Assembly: GCF_009847015.1 (NCBI RefSeq)
Contig: NZ_WVEM01000008.1
Coordinates: 62,001-126,000 of the forward strand
DNA from: Sunxiuqinia indica
GTDB lineage: Bacteria; Bacteroidota; Bacteroidia; Bacteroidales; Prolixibacteraceae
Reading direction: 5' to 3'
DNA: 64,000 nucleotides
Positions 16,367 to 24,655 of the stretch are shown here, one piece after another. Under the pieces are notes generated by a model. It was not told the origin of the DNA. It ran no database searches and saw only the letters and a list, made by a program, of their open reading frames with translations. How positions within the stretch are numbered: the first letter of the stretch is position 1; every line of letters starts with the position of its first letter. Made by a program: the position numbers and the translations under genes.

Positions 16367-16855
16367 ATGAAAACTACAATTGCAAAATCAGATGATCTGA
16401 AAGAGATCATTTCACTTTTCACAAATACGATTAATTCAGTTTGTGCCAAAGATTACTCACCTCAACAGCGTGCAGCCTGGACTGCCGGAGCTAAAAACAC
16501 CGAACGGTGGCGAACGAAACTCGAACAGCAATATTTTATAGTGGCACGACAGGAAGAAACGCTCCTTGGTTTTGCTTCGCTCGACAACAACTATATAGAT
16601 TTCCTCTTTGTACACAAAGATTTCCAGGGACTCGGAATTGCCAAACAATTGTATGACGCATTATTGCAAAAGGCCATCGAAACGAGTGTTGGAACCCTTA
16701 GATCTAATGTAAGCCTCACCGCCCGTCCCTTTTTCGAAAAAATGGGCTTCGAGGTGATCCGAAAACAGGACAATCCAACCCGAGGAGTGAATCTTACCAA
16801 CTTCAAAATGGAAAAACGTCTAGAAAAGAAAACAGAAATCGAATCTTTACAATGA
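16367..16855 (+). CDS. GNAT-family N-acetyltransferase
   Basis: The 162-residue protein has the GNAT fold pattern: LGFASLDNNYIDFLFVHKDFQGLGIAKQLYDALL (motif A, with the acetyl-CoA loop QGLGIA) and a C-terminal ARPFFEKMGFEVIRKQ (motif B). Such enzymes move an acetyl group from acetyl-CoA to an amine; the substrate is unknown. ATG 16367 is chosen because it starts the conserved domain (MKTTIAKSDD) and follows the promoter at 16305-16335 with a usable leader. The Crp-like regulator gene begins five bases after its stop, so the two are probably cotranscribed. Confidence 0.8.
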   Translation: MKTTIAKSDDLKEIISLFTNTINSVCAKDYSPQQRAAWTAGAKNTERWRTKLEQQYFIVARQEETLLGFASLDNNYIDFLFVHKDFQGLGIAKQLYDALLQKAIETSVGTLRSNVSLTARPFFEKMGFEVIRKQDNPTRGVNLTNFKMEKRLEKKTEIESLQ

Positions 16856-16859
16856 TTTT

Positions 16860-17417
16860 ATGGAACAACTGATCAACTATATAGAAGAATTCGTTAAACT
16901 CGACGATGACGCTAAAGCCGCTTTGCACGAATTGACAGAAATGGAACATTTCTCTAAAAACAAATACATCCTCGAGCCGGGTCAGCGTTGCAATAAAATT
17001 TGGTTTCTCAAACGAGGTATGGTTCGAAAATTCTATCTCAATGACGGCCAGGAAGAAACCGTGTGGATTCATACTGAAAATCAAACTTTCACATCTCTGG
17101 AGAGCTATGCGCAAAATACTCCTTCCAAGGAATACTTGCAAGCATGTGAAGATTCTGAACTTATTTGCATTACAAAAGGCAATAGCGAAAAGCTGGCTGA
17201 ATTTCCAAAGATTGTTGCCTTTGTAAATGCAATGATGGGTAGGGAATTTGCCAACATCGATAAACATACCAAAGCCCTTAATCAGCGCGATGCAAAAGGG
17301 AAATATGAATATTTGAGAGAAATTGCTCCTGAACTCCTTAAAAGGGCAAAACTCGGCCACATCGCTTCAATTATTGGTGTCTCAAGGGAAACTGTCAGCA
17401 GGATTAGGAAAGCATAA
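16860..17417 (+). CDS. Crp/Fnr-family transcriptional regulator 1
   Basis: The 185-residue protein has a cyclic-nucleotide-binding-like beta barrel (about 25-115, with GQRCNKIWFLKRGMVRKFY) and a short C-terminal helix-turn-helix (LGHIASIIGVSRETVSRIRKA). The phosphate-binding residues of true cAMP receptors (RxA in the GExA loop) are not evident, so the ligand is unknown, as in most Bacteroidota members of this family. It follows the GNAT gene after five bases and precedes an alpha/beta hydrolase. It is a clear paralogue of the regulator at 18,725, sharing GQRC, QACED, and a KYEYL..APE..KRAKLGHIAS block. Confidence 0.82.
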   Translation: MEQLINYIEEFVKLDDDAKAALHELTEMEHFSKNKYILEPGQRCNKIWFLKRGMVRKFYLNDGQEETVWIHTENQTFTSLESYAQNTPSKEYLQACEDSELICITKGNSEKLAEFPKIVAFVNAMMGREFANIDKHTKALNQRDAKGKYEYLREIAPELLKRAKLGHIASIIGVSRETVSRIRKA

Positions 17418-17485
17418 TTTTGTGATCTACATCAAAAGAAAACCTCTTTTTCCTTTTCAACTTTGCCAAATAAATTTTTTAAGAA

Positions 17486-18328
17486 ATGGCAAAGAAATCA
17501 ATTTACAAAACAGAAAAAGGAAAACAACTTATTCAAAACAACTACTCCCAATTACTTTCAAACTGGGCGCAACCCTGTAAACAACAGTTTATAAAAACTC
17601 AGCTTGGCGATACTTTTGTGTTGGAAAGTGGAAAGGTTGATGCCCCAGCAGTAATTTTATTGCATGGTTCCGGTTCAAATTCGGCAATGTGGATGACCGA
17701 TGCTAAAATATTATCCGAGCGCTATCATGTATTTGCTGTTGATATCGTTGGCGAATGCGGTAAAAGTGCTGAAACACGCCTTCCTTTCAAGAACAACAAT
17801 TACTCTGACTGGCTGCTTGAAATAATCAACCAGTTAAATATTTCAACAACAGCTATTATCAGCAATTCACAGGGTGGATGGATTGCCCTCGATTTTGTAA
17901 TTAAATATACCGAAAGAATTACCAAACTGGTTCTGATTGCAACAGCGGGCGTAACGAATATCCGCCTAAAAACGTTTTTTTGGATTATAGTAACATCACT
18001 ATCCGGGCAAAAAGGATTCGATAAACTCAACCAGATGGTTTATGGCGATTTAGAAATTGACCAACAGAGTCTGGCATTTGCAAATCTTGTCAGGCAACAT
18101 TATGTGCCTAGAACCGATGCATTACCTACATTTTCGAATGAGCAACTACAACAAATCAAGTGTCCGGTTTTATTTATTGGTGGCGAAAACGATTGTTTTT
18201 ATGTTTCAGAAAAAACGGCTAAACGCCTTGAACAGAATATTGAAAACGCTAAAACATTGGTTCTTAAAAATTCGGGACATGTTGTCATCAATCAAATAAA
18301 TACGATCATTCCATTTTTGGAAAATTAA
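17486..18328 (+). CDS. Alpha/beta hydrolase
   Basis: The 280-residue protein has the alpha/beta hydrolase fold with oxyanion-side motif LLHGSGSNSAMW, nucleophile elbow SNSQGG (in place of the common GxSxG), acid in GGENDCF, and catalytic His in NSGHVV. No signal peptide is present, so it is cytosolic. Family members are esterases, lipases or other hydrolases; the substrate cannot be read from sequence. It lies 68 bases after the first Crp-like regulator, and might be its target. Confidence 0.8.
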   Translation: MAKKSIYKTEKGKQLIQNNYSQLLSNWAQPCKQQFIKTQLGDTFVLESGKVDAPAVILLHGSGSNSAMWMTDAKILSERYHVFAVDIVGECGKSAETRLPFKNNNYSDWLLEIINQLNISTTAIISNSQGGWIALDFVIKYTERITKLVLIATAGVTNIRLKTFFWIIVTSLSGQKGFDKLNQMVYGDLEIDQQSLAFANLVRQHYVPRTDALPTFSNEQLQQIKCPVLFIGGENDCFYVSEKTAKRLEQNIENAKTLVLKNSGHVVINQINTIIPFLEN

Positions 18329-18724
18329 ATATATGAAATAACGACAGAAGTATTTGATAAAAATGAAACATGGCGCATAAAGTATTACGACATATGTGCA
18401 GTAGTTACACATATTTTGCTTTCAAATAACATTGCAAGTCAACAAAATATTATATTTTTGCAGTGCATGAATATACAATTTAATTCTACATCTACCCGAC
18501 AATTGATGTCGGTATAACAGACAGGTAACCACGAATATACCCATTGCGGATTATTCATACCTGTCATTCTATTCTGTTTGATGTTAAAGCAACATCCTAA
18601 AGTGGTGTGTACTTTAATATCTCAGTGATTATTTCCATTTTTCAAATAACCTTCGATGAAAAGCCTTTGTGTTTTCCATCAAAACAACTGCATTAAACGA
18701 TGATGTGGTTTTAAATTGTTGAAA
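18329..18724. other. Intergenic region ahead of second Crp-like regulator
   Basis: About 400 bases with a strong promoter at 18,431-18,460, a small palindrome (CGACA/TGTCG near 18,495), and a 16-codon open frame starting at 18,466. I cannot tell whether that frame is translated. No other signal is visible. Confidence 0.4.
18431..18460 (+). promoter_or_regulatory. Promoter upstream of Crp-like regulators 2 and 3
   Basis: TTG (18432-18434) is followed after 18 bases by TATTTTTG (18453-18460). It is 265 bases from the next gene, implying a long leader. Confidence 0.55.
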
Positions 18725-19282
18725 ATGTATCAACTGATTAACAAAATAGATTCTACCAAAAAACAGAATTACAAAATTATAGAGCGATTGAACGAAATTG
18801 CCTCACCTGAACTCTATTCAAAAAATCAATACCTGCTTGATTACGGACAGCGCTGTCATAAAATATGGTATTTAAAATCGGGTATGGTTCGGCGCTATTA
18901 TATACACGAAGGCAAGGAAATTACCTTGTGGTTGTATGCTGAAAATGAAATTTTTACAGAATTTCAAAGTTTCTCGCGCCGTATGCCTTCCGGAGTTTAT
19001 ATTCAAGCTTGTGAGGATACTGAAGTAGTAAGCATTTCACGATCTGAATATCTAAGTCTCAGACAAAATCCTGAAATGTGGTTATTCTGTATTTTGATGA
19101 TTGAAAATGTTTTTCTCGACATTGACCAGCATCTGCGTAATCTTCAAACAAAAGATGCAAGAGGAAAATACGAATACCTGCAAGAGCAAGCTCCCGAAAT
19201 AATCAAACGTGCCAAGCTGGGGCACATTGCTTCAATGCTCGGAATCTCGCAAGAAACTTTGAGCCGGATACGCAGAGGCTGA
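18725..19282 (+). CDS. Crp/Fnr-family transcriptional regulator 2
   Basis: The 185-residue protein has the cNMP-binding-like barrel (GQRCHKIWYLKSGMVRRYYIHEGKEITLW) and a C-terminal helix-turn-helix (LGHIASMLGISQETLSRIRRG). It is a paralogue of the regulator at 16,860, by eye near half identical, with the same length. ATG 18725 is used; an upstream in-frame TTG adds three residues. Regulator 3 follows after 23 bases. No ligand-specific residues are recognised. Confidence 0.82.
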   Translation: MYQLINKIDSTKKQNYKIIERLNEIASPELYSKNQYLLDYGQRCHKIWYLKSGMVRRYYIHEGKEITLWLYAENEIFTEFQSFSRRMPSGVYIQACEDTEVVSISRSEYLSLRQNPEMWLFCILMIENVFLDIDQHLRNLQTKDARGKYEYLQEQAPEIIKRAKLGHIASMLGISQETLSRIRRG

Positions 19283-19305
19283 ACATTAAATTCTTAATTT
19301 TGAAC

Positions 19306-19896
19306 ATGACTGGATCGATCCAAAACTTCAGAAAATTTATTGAAAGCTACATTCCGATAACTGATGCAGAGTGGGAAACAATTTGTTGCGACTTTAGGTT
19401 GAAGTTATTTGAGAAAGACGATTTGATAGTTGAACAAGGGAAGATATGCCGCCATTTCTATTTCTTTGAAGAAGGCATAATCCGCGTTTTCTATAATATT
19501 GATGGTAACGATATAACCAAATCATTTGCCATTCCTCCGTATTGTTTTACCTCGAAGATCAGTTTCAGAAACCAGATTCCATCGGAAGAAAGTATTCAGG
19601 CGCTTGAGAATACAGTGGTTTGGGAAATCACTTACAGACAATACAGAAGACTGGAGAAAATAGAGACGTGGAACCGTTTTATGCATAAGCTCATTAATGA
19701 GATTCAGGAGTATACTGAAAAACGTATGCTAGAATCTAAAATATACACAGCCGAACAAAATTACGAGCTTTTACTTAATCGATATCCGGCACAACTGATG
19801 CAAAAAATTCCATTAAAACATCTGGCATCATTCTTAGGAGTAGCACCTCAATCTTTAAGCCGAATTAGAAAAAAGTTACATAATAGCAGAAGTTAA
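19306..19896 (+). CDS. Crp/Fnr-family transcriptional regulator 3
   Basis: The 196-residue protein shows the same barrel plus helix-turn-helix layout (VEQGKICRHFYFFEEGIIRVFY; C-terminal LKHLASFLGVAPQSLSRIRKK) but is much more diverged from regulators 1 and 2, resembling the large Bacteroidota cAMP-binding-like group with a QAL(E) motif in the barrel. It begins 23 bases after regulator 2, and 60 bases later an HSL-type hydrolase starts, so the three may share a transcript. ATG 19306 is preferred to a TTG six bases upstream. Confidence 0.8.
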   Translation: MTGSIQNFRKFIESYIPITDAEWETICCDFRLKLFEKDDLIVEQGKICRHFYFFEEGIIRVFYNIDGNDITKSFAIPPYCFTSKISFRNQIPSEESIQALENTVVWEITYRQYRRLEKIETWNRFMHKLINEIQEYTEKRMLESKIYTAEQNYELLLNRYPAQLMQKIPLKHLASFLGVAPQSLSRIRKKLHNSRS

Positions 19897-19956
19897 CATA
19901 GGTGAATTTGCTTTTGCAAACAAAGCGGGAACTTTGTAGCCGAAAAGAAAATCATT

Positions 19957-20883
19957 ATGGCAAGTTTTAAAAGTAAAATCCTGATTGGTATCATGCGAAA
20001 GCGCCATTGGTTTAATGGGCAATGGAAAAAACCGGAAATAGCAAACTCTGTGGAAGCAGTACTGGCTTTTCGGACTGAATGTGAAAAAGGCGCCGAACGG
20101 TTTGGCAAAATTCCGGATGGCATTGAAGTAAAGCCCGAGGTAATTAATATGATTGTTTCGGAATGGCTGATACCGGAAAATGCAGTGCCCGATAAACTGC
20201 TTTTTTATGTACATGGTGGCGGTTATGTTTCGGGCTCGTGCAACGATCACCGAAGCATTGTTTCGAAAGTGTCTAAAGCTACACGATTAAAAACCCTGCT
20301 TTTCGAATACGGACTGGCTCCTGAAAATCCTTTCCCTGCGGCATTGAATGACACGATAACGATATATCAGGAAATATTGAAAAAAGGTTATTCCCCCAAA
20401 AACATTATCATGATGGGTGAATCGGCAGGCGGCGGACTTTGTCTGGCAAGTTTGCTTGCGATTCGCGACCAGAATATTCCCCTGCCCAAAGCAGTAGTAG
20501 TCATTTCGCCCTGGACCGACCTGAGTTGTTCTGGGGAATCGTACAGCACAAAAAACAAAGTGTCACTGGCGCCGCTGAATAGTTGGACAGTCTTCAGTGG
20601 TTTTTATGCTGCCGGGAGCAATATCACTGATCCGTACATTTCGCCTTTATTTGGAGATTTGAAAGGATTGCCGCCCCTGTTTATCAACGCCGGAAATGCC
20701 GACGAACTGTTTGATGATTCCCTCCGTTTATACGAAAAAGCCAGACATGCAGGAATCGATGTCGCCTTTCGCGAAGGCAAAGATATGATACATTGTTATC
20801 CTTTACTGTCTCCTCTTTTTCCAGAAGCCACGGACGCAATGAACGAAATTACTGCGTTTATCAAACTTCACCTCGAAAAGTGA
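19957..20883 (+). CDS. Alpha/beta hydrolase, hormone-sensitive-lipase (acetyl esterase) family
   Basis: The 308-residue protein carries the HSL-family oxyanion motif HGGGYVSGS and nucleophile elbow GESAGGG, with acid in NADELFDD and catalytic His in MIHCYP. These enzymes hydrolyse short acyl esters. No signal peptide is visible. It sits between Crp-like regulator 3 and a GNAT acetyltransferase within island A. Substrate unknown. Confidence 0.85.
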   Translation: MASFKSKILIGIMRKRHWFNGQWKKPEIANSVEAVLAFRTECEKGAERFGKIPDGIEVKPEVINMIVSEWLIPENAVPDKLLFYVHGGGYVSGSCNDHRSIVSKVSKATRLKTLLFEYGLAPENPFPAALNDTITIYQEILKKGYSPKNIIMMGESAGGGLCLASLLAIRDQNIPLPKAVVVISPWTDLSCSGESYSTKNKVSLAPLNSWTVFSGFYAAGSNITDPYISPLFGDLKGLPPLFINAGNADELFDDSLRLYEKARHAGIDVAFREGKDMIHCYPLLSPLFPEATDAMNEITAFIKLHLEK

Positions 20884-20963
20884 TTTCTTGACCTATGTCA
20901 AAAATATTCCAAAGGGCTTTTCGGTCCTTTGCTGCCAATTAGAAACAAACAAATAATGCCTCA

Positions 20964-21521
20964 ATGACAACTGAAAACATTACAATTAGAGAAACAGAAA
21001 ACAACGATCTACACACTATTTGCGAAGTAGAGAAACTCGCATTTGGTTACGACAAAGAAGCCCAATTAACAGTGGCTCTTTTGAATGATTCAACAGCCAG
21101 ACCTCTATTGTCCCTTTTGGCATATCACAACGAAAAAGCAGTCGGGCACATTCTTTTTACAAGAGTTTATATAAATGAAATGTCGGAAGATCAACCCTTG
21201 GTTCATATTCTAGCGCCGCTGGCCGTTATTCCTGAATACCAGAAACAGGGAATTGGCGGAATGCTGATAAAAGCCGGGCTGGAAAAGCTCAAAAAAGCTG
21301 GATCGAAAATGGTATTTGTACTCGGTCATATCGGGTATTACGATAAACATGGGTTTATTCCCAACGCCGGGAAACTGGGCTACCAGGCTCCTTACCCAAT
21401 TCCTGAAGAATTTGCCAACGCCTGGATGGTGCAGTCGCTAAATACGGAAGATTTTACAGTAAAAAAAGGAACGGTTGTATGCGCCAACGAATTGAATAAA
21501 CCCGAACACTGGAGAGAATGA
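20964..21521 (+). CDS. GNAT acetyltransferase (YhbS-like)
   Basis: The 185-residue protein has GNAT motif A (HILAPLAVIPEYQKQGIGGMLIKAGLEKL) followed by VLGHIGYYDKHGFIPN, the arrangement of the YhbS group of putative N-acetyltransferases. The target amine is unknown. Its last four bases overlap the start of the leucine-rich-repeat gene, so the two are translationally coupled. Confidence 0.85.
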   Translation: MTTENITIRETENNDLHTICEVEKLAFGYDKEAQLTVALLNDSTARPLLSLLAYHNEKAVGHILFTRVYINEMSEDQPLVHILAPLAVIPEYQKQGIGGMLIKAGLEKLKKAGSKMVFVLGHIGYYDKHGFIPNAGKLGYQAPYPIPEEFANAWMVQSLNTEDFTVKKGTVVCANELNKPEHWRE

Positions 21522-22417
21522 CAAGCAAAGAATTATATACGAAATTGACCGAGGCCTATTCTCAGGAGAACCTGAACAGGATTACCGGGAAACTGATTCT
21601 TCTTTACAAAAACAGGAATTATGCGAGCATCCGGGCAATCGCGAATAAGATTTCGAAGTACGTTGACATCAACGAAGAGAGAGATGCCAAATGTTTCTCG
21701 AAACTGGTGGTGTTGTATCATCCCGATAAAGGCCATGCCATACGCGAAGAAATTCAGCAACTGTACGAGCAAAACAAGTTTGAAAGCTTGCAAAAATTTG
21801 CCCACATCCATCTTGTTCAGGACATCGAGAACCTGGTAGTTAAGGTTGTTGATGAAAGTATTGATTACCGACCCGAATATGTATGGGACACAGAAAGTGA
21901 TGACGGAGAATACCCAGACCCGGGAGCCGATGAAGACACTTACTACGATAATCAGGATGACGTTGACATCGAACGTTCATTTTTCAACCTTATAAAAATC
22001 AGGGAATACGGAAGAACAAACATCGAACTTCCGAATTACTACCTCGAAGATTTTGAGGAGTTTGAACTGGCTGAATCGGAACTGGATTTACTCGATGGCG
22101 TGGAATATTGTACACACATTAAAATTCTGGACGTGTCGAATAATAATTTAACCGATATCAGCAATTTATGGGATTTAAACGATTTGGAAGAACTGTATCT
22201 CTCCAACAATCAAATCGGTTACATCGATGCGTTGAGTAATCTTTCCAAACTCAGGATCGTTGATCTGTCGGGGAATGAAATCGATGACATCAGTCCACTT
22301 TTCGATTTGGAAAATCTTGAATATGTGAATTTGGTTGGAAATCGGATCCCAAAAATCAGCTGGCAGAACTGGAGAAGAAAGGTTGTGTTGTCGTTAATTG
22401 ATAATAAAATAGTATAA
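21518..22417 (+). CDS. Leucine-rich-repeat protein
   Basis: The 299-residue protein has a helical N-terminal half (about 1-125), an acidic linker (residues 125-150, DTESDDGEYPDPGADEDTYY), and about four leucine-rich repeats of SDS22/internalin spacing at the C-terminus (ILDVSNNNLTDISNLWDL, ELYLSNNQIGYIDAL, IVDLSGNEIDDISPLFDL, YVNLVGNRI). No signal peptide or anchor is seen, so it is probably cytosolic and protein-binding. It overlaps the acetyltransferase gene by four bases and is followed one base later by a hydrolase gene. Specific role unknown. Confidence 0.8.
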   Translation: MTSKELYTKLTEAYSQENLNRITGKLILLYKNRNYASIRAIANKISKYVDINEERDAKCFSKLVVLYHPDKGHAIREEIQQLYEQNKFESLQKFAHIHLVQDIENLVVKVVDESIDYRPEYVWDTESDDGEYPDPGADEDTYYDNQDDVDIERSFFNLIKIREYGRTNIELPNYYLEDFEEFELAESELDLLDGVEYCTHIKILDVSNNNLTDISNLWDLNDLEELYLSNNQIGYIDALSNLSKLRIVDLSGNEIDDISPLFDLENLEYVNLVGNRIPKISWQNWRRKVVLSLIDNKIV

Positions 22418-22418
22418 T

Positions 22419-23306
22419 ATGAAGCAAAAATTAAAAATATATTTAGGATGGGTTTTAATTATTATAGGGTTAATATTCCTTGCAACTAAGCTAAAAGCCC
22501 AATCAAATTACCCTCAAATGGTTGCATCGAAAGATGGTACGCAAATATCGTATGAAGTTTACGGTACAGGTGAACCGACACTTGTGTTTGTACATGGCTG
22601 GAGTTGCGATGCAAGATACTGGCAGAAACAAATAGCTGAGTTTTCCCGAAACAATCGAATTATTTTGATAGACCTTGCGGGACATGGCCACTCGGGAATG
22701 ACCCGTGAAAAATATACCATGAAGGCATTTGGAGAAGATGTGCAGGCGGTGGTGGAAGCAACCGAAAGCAAAAATGTGCTGCTTATCGGTCACTCATTTG
22801 GTGGAACCGTTATTGCCGAAGCAGCGCGGTTAATGCCCAAAAAAGTGAGAGGACTTATCGGTGTCGATACGTTTGAAAACATCGAGTACCCCCTAAGTCG
22901 CGAAGAGTTAAATGGAATGCTGCAGCCATTTTCAGAAGACTTTCAGGCCGGAACACGACAATTTGTTCAACAAATGCTACTTCCTGACAAAGATACCTTA
23001 CGACGGAATTGGATTATTGCAGACATGTCTGCAGCACCTCCATCTGTAGCTGTAAACGCTATGAAAGATTATTTGACACAAAGTGTAACCGGTGAGGCTG
23101 CCCAAATTTTCGAAGATATCCATTTGCCTGTTTGGGTTGTAAAAGGAGATTTATGGCCGGTCGATTATGAGGCGAATCGAAGACACATGCAATCTTACGA
23201 GGTTATTGAAATAGAAAATGCAGACCATTTTCTTATGCTGAATCGACCAGATGAATTTAACCAGGCATTAAAACAAGCCATTGAGACACTTACTTATAAA
23301 AAATAA
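22419..23306 (+). CDS. Exported or membrane-anchored alpha/beta hydrolase
   Basis: The 295-residue protein begins with a hydrophobic signal or anchor (KIYLGWVLIIIGLIFLATKLKAQ). The hydrolase domain has FVHGWSCDARYW, nucleophile elbow GHSFGGT, and a C-terminal acid and His (NADHFLMLNRP). The domain resembles the haloperoxidase/epoxide-hydrolase-like branch, but the substrate is unknown. It follows the LRR gene after one base and precedes a methyltransferase by 29 bases. Confidence 0.82.
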   Translation: MKQKLKIYLGWVLIIIGLIFLATKLKAQSNYPQMVASKDGTQISYEVYGTGEPTLVFVHGWSCDARYWQKQIAEFSRNNRIILIDLAGHGHSGMTREKYTMKAFGEDVQAVVEATESKNVLLIGHSFGGTVIAEAARLMPKKVRGLIGVDTFENIEYPLSREELNGMLQPFSEDFQAGTRQFVQQMLLPDKDTLRRNWIIADMSAAPPSVAVNAMKDYLTQSVTGEAAQIFEDIHLPVWVVKGDLWPVDYEANRRHMQSYEVIEIENADHFLMLNRPDEFNQALKQAIETLTYKK

Positions 23307-23335
23307 TAATTACAAATTAATAATACGCGTTAAAC

Positions 23336-24105
23336 ATGAGCAATGAAAATACTTCAATTCACGAATTCGATTTGAATGTAATTCACGAATATTTTCTTAA
23401 TACAAAAAGGCAAGGACCGGGAAGCCCTAAAATAACACGTAAAGCACTGAGTTTTATCGATGGCCTTAATGAGAAGTCAAAAGTGGCAGATATTGGTTGT
23501 GGTACAGGTGGCCAAACAATGGTTTTAGCTGAAGATATTATTGGTGAAATTATCGGGATCGATTTACATTCGGGTTTTATAAATCAATTTAACCAAAATG
23601 CACAAACATTAGCTATGCACAACAGGGTAAAAGGCCTTGTTGGTAACATGGAAGATCTTCCATTTCAGGAAGAAGAGTTAGACTTGATTTGGTCGGAAGG
23701 TTCGATATATAATATTGGATTTGAGCGTGGATTAACCGAATGGTGGAAGTTTTTGAAACAGGGCGGTTATGTTGCAATAACTGAAAATACCTGGTTTTCC
23801 GATGAGCGCCCTGCTGAAATAGAGGAATTTTGGCAAAAAGCATATCCAGAAATAGATACTATCCCGAACAAGGTTCATCAAATGCAGAAAGCTGGATATT
23901 TTCCGGTTGCCACATTTAGAGTCCCCGATACTTGTTGGACAGACTATTATGCTGCTATGGAAAAATACAAAATTCTTTTCTGAAAAAACATAAAGGAAAC
24001 AGAACCGCAGAAGAATTTATAAAATATCAGCAATATGAAGCAGCGTTATACGACAAATACAAAGCCTATTATGGTTATGCGTTTTACATTGGGAAAAAGC
24101 TGTAA
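23336..24105 (+). pseudogene. Class I SAM-dependent methyltransferase, frameshifted near C-terminus
   Basis: The open frame (23,336-23,983) encodes 215 residues with methyltransferase motif [14 protein letters not shown], an acidic motif II ([11 protein letters not shown]) and [15 protein letters not shown]. It ends in MEKYKILF and a stop, but the next frame continues directly with KKHKGNRTAEEFIKYQQYEAALYDKYKAYYGYAFYIGKKL to 24,105. One extra base in the run near 23,975 explains this. The lost 40 residues look like the natural C-terminus. The catalytic domain is whole, so residual function is possible, or the shift could be a sequencing error. Confidence 0.75.
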
Positions 24106-24655
24106 AAACAGTAAAGAATGAAAAGGAGAATTATTCTAATAGCGTTTGTTATAGGATGTTTCGTGCAATCATATTCGCAATCTTCGTCTATGAATTCGGT
24201 TTTAAAAGGTGGTGATAAAGTAACTTTTTTTACCAGGCCTTTTTCCAGAACTAAATGGTTCAATTAGGCGAGAATTGTAAAAAGGTTTATAGGATAGTAA
24301 GTCAATAAACCATTAGTTAACACTGTAATTTTTGAATTCATAAAGTATTTAATATCAAATATTTTAAGAAGACCTCAATCATGAAAACAGTTTACATTTT
24401 ATTATTAATGTTTCTAATTACGTTACAATAATGCAGAAAAACGATACCTTGATTAATTGTTAGTGGTTAGTGAAATTTCAAACGAACTTGAAACAAAAGG
24501 AGAAAACATTGAGCAATTCCTGTTTATTTTTGGGAACAATCTTAAAATTTAACACCCCATATGCCGCTCATTTTAATCATACACTCCCTATATGCGCCCA
24601 TAATTCTTGAATTACGCCCATTTTATTTCTATATTGCACTTGAAATTCTACAAAA
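24106..24655. other. Degenerate region before fic
   Basis: These 550 bases hold only gene scraps. The clearest is a 49-codon frame at 24,118-24,267 that starts with a signal peptide (MKRRIILIAFVIGCFVQSYSQ) and then stops, and a second stub at 24,381 (MKTVYILLLMFLITLQ). Both look like 5' ends of lost envelope genes. The last 100 bases resemble, loosely, the sequence ahead of the second fic copy at 59,420. Confidence 0.45.

Noticed and set aside
19295-19302. TAATTTTG as promoter of Crp-like regulator 3
   Set aside because: It fits TAnnTTTG but ends only three bases before the ATG at 19,306, which would place the transcript start inside the gene.
16305-24655. Integron-type gene-cassette array in island A
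   Set aside because: The gene series looks cassette-like, but I see no attC-like palindromes between genes and no integron integrase; several genes overlap or are cotranscribed.
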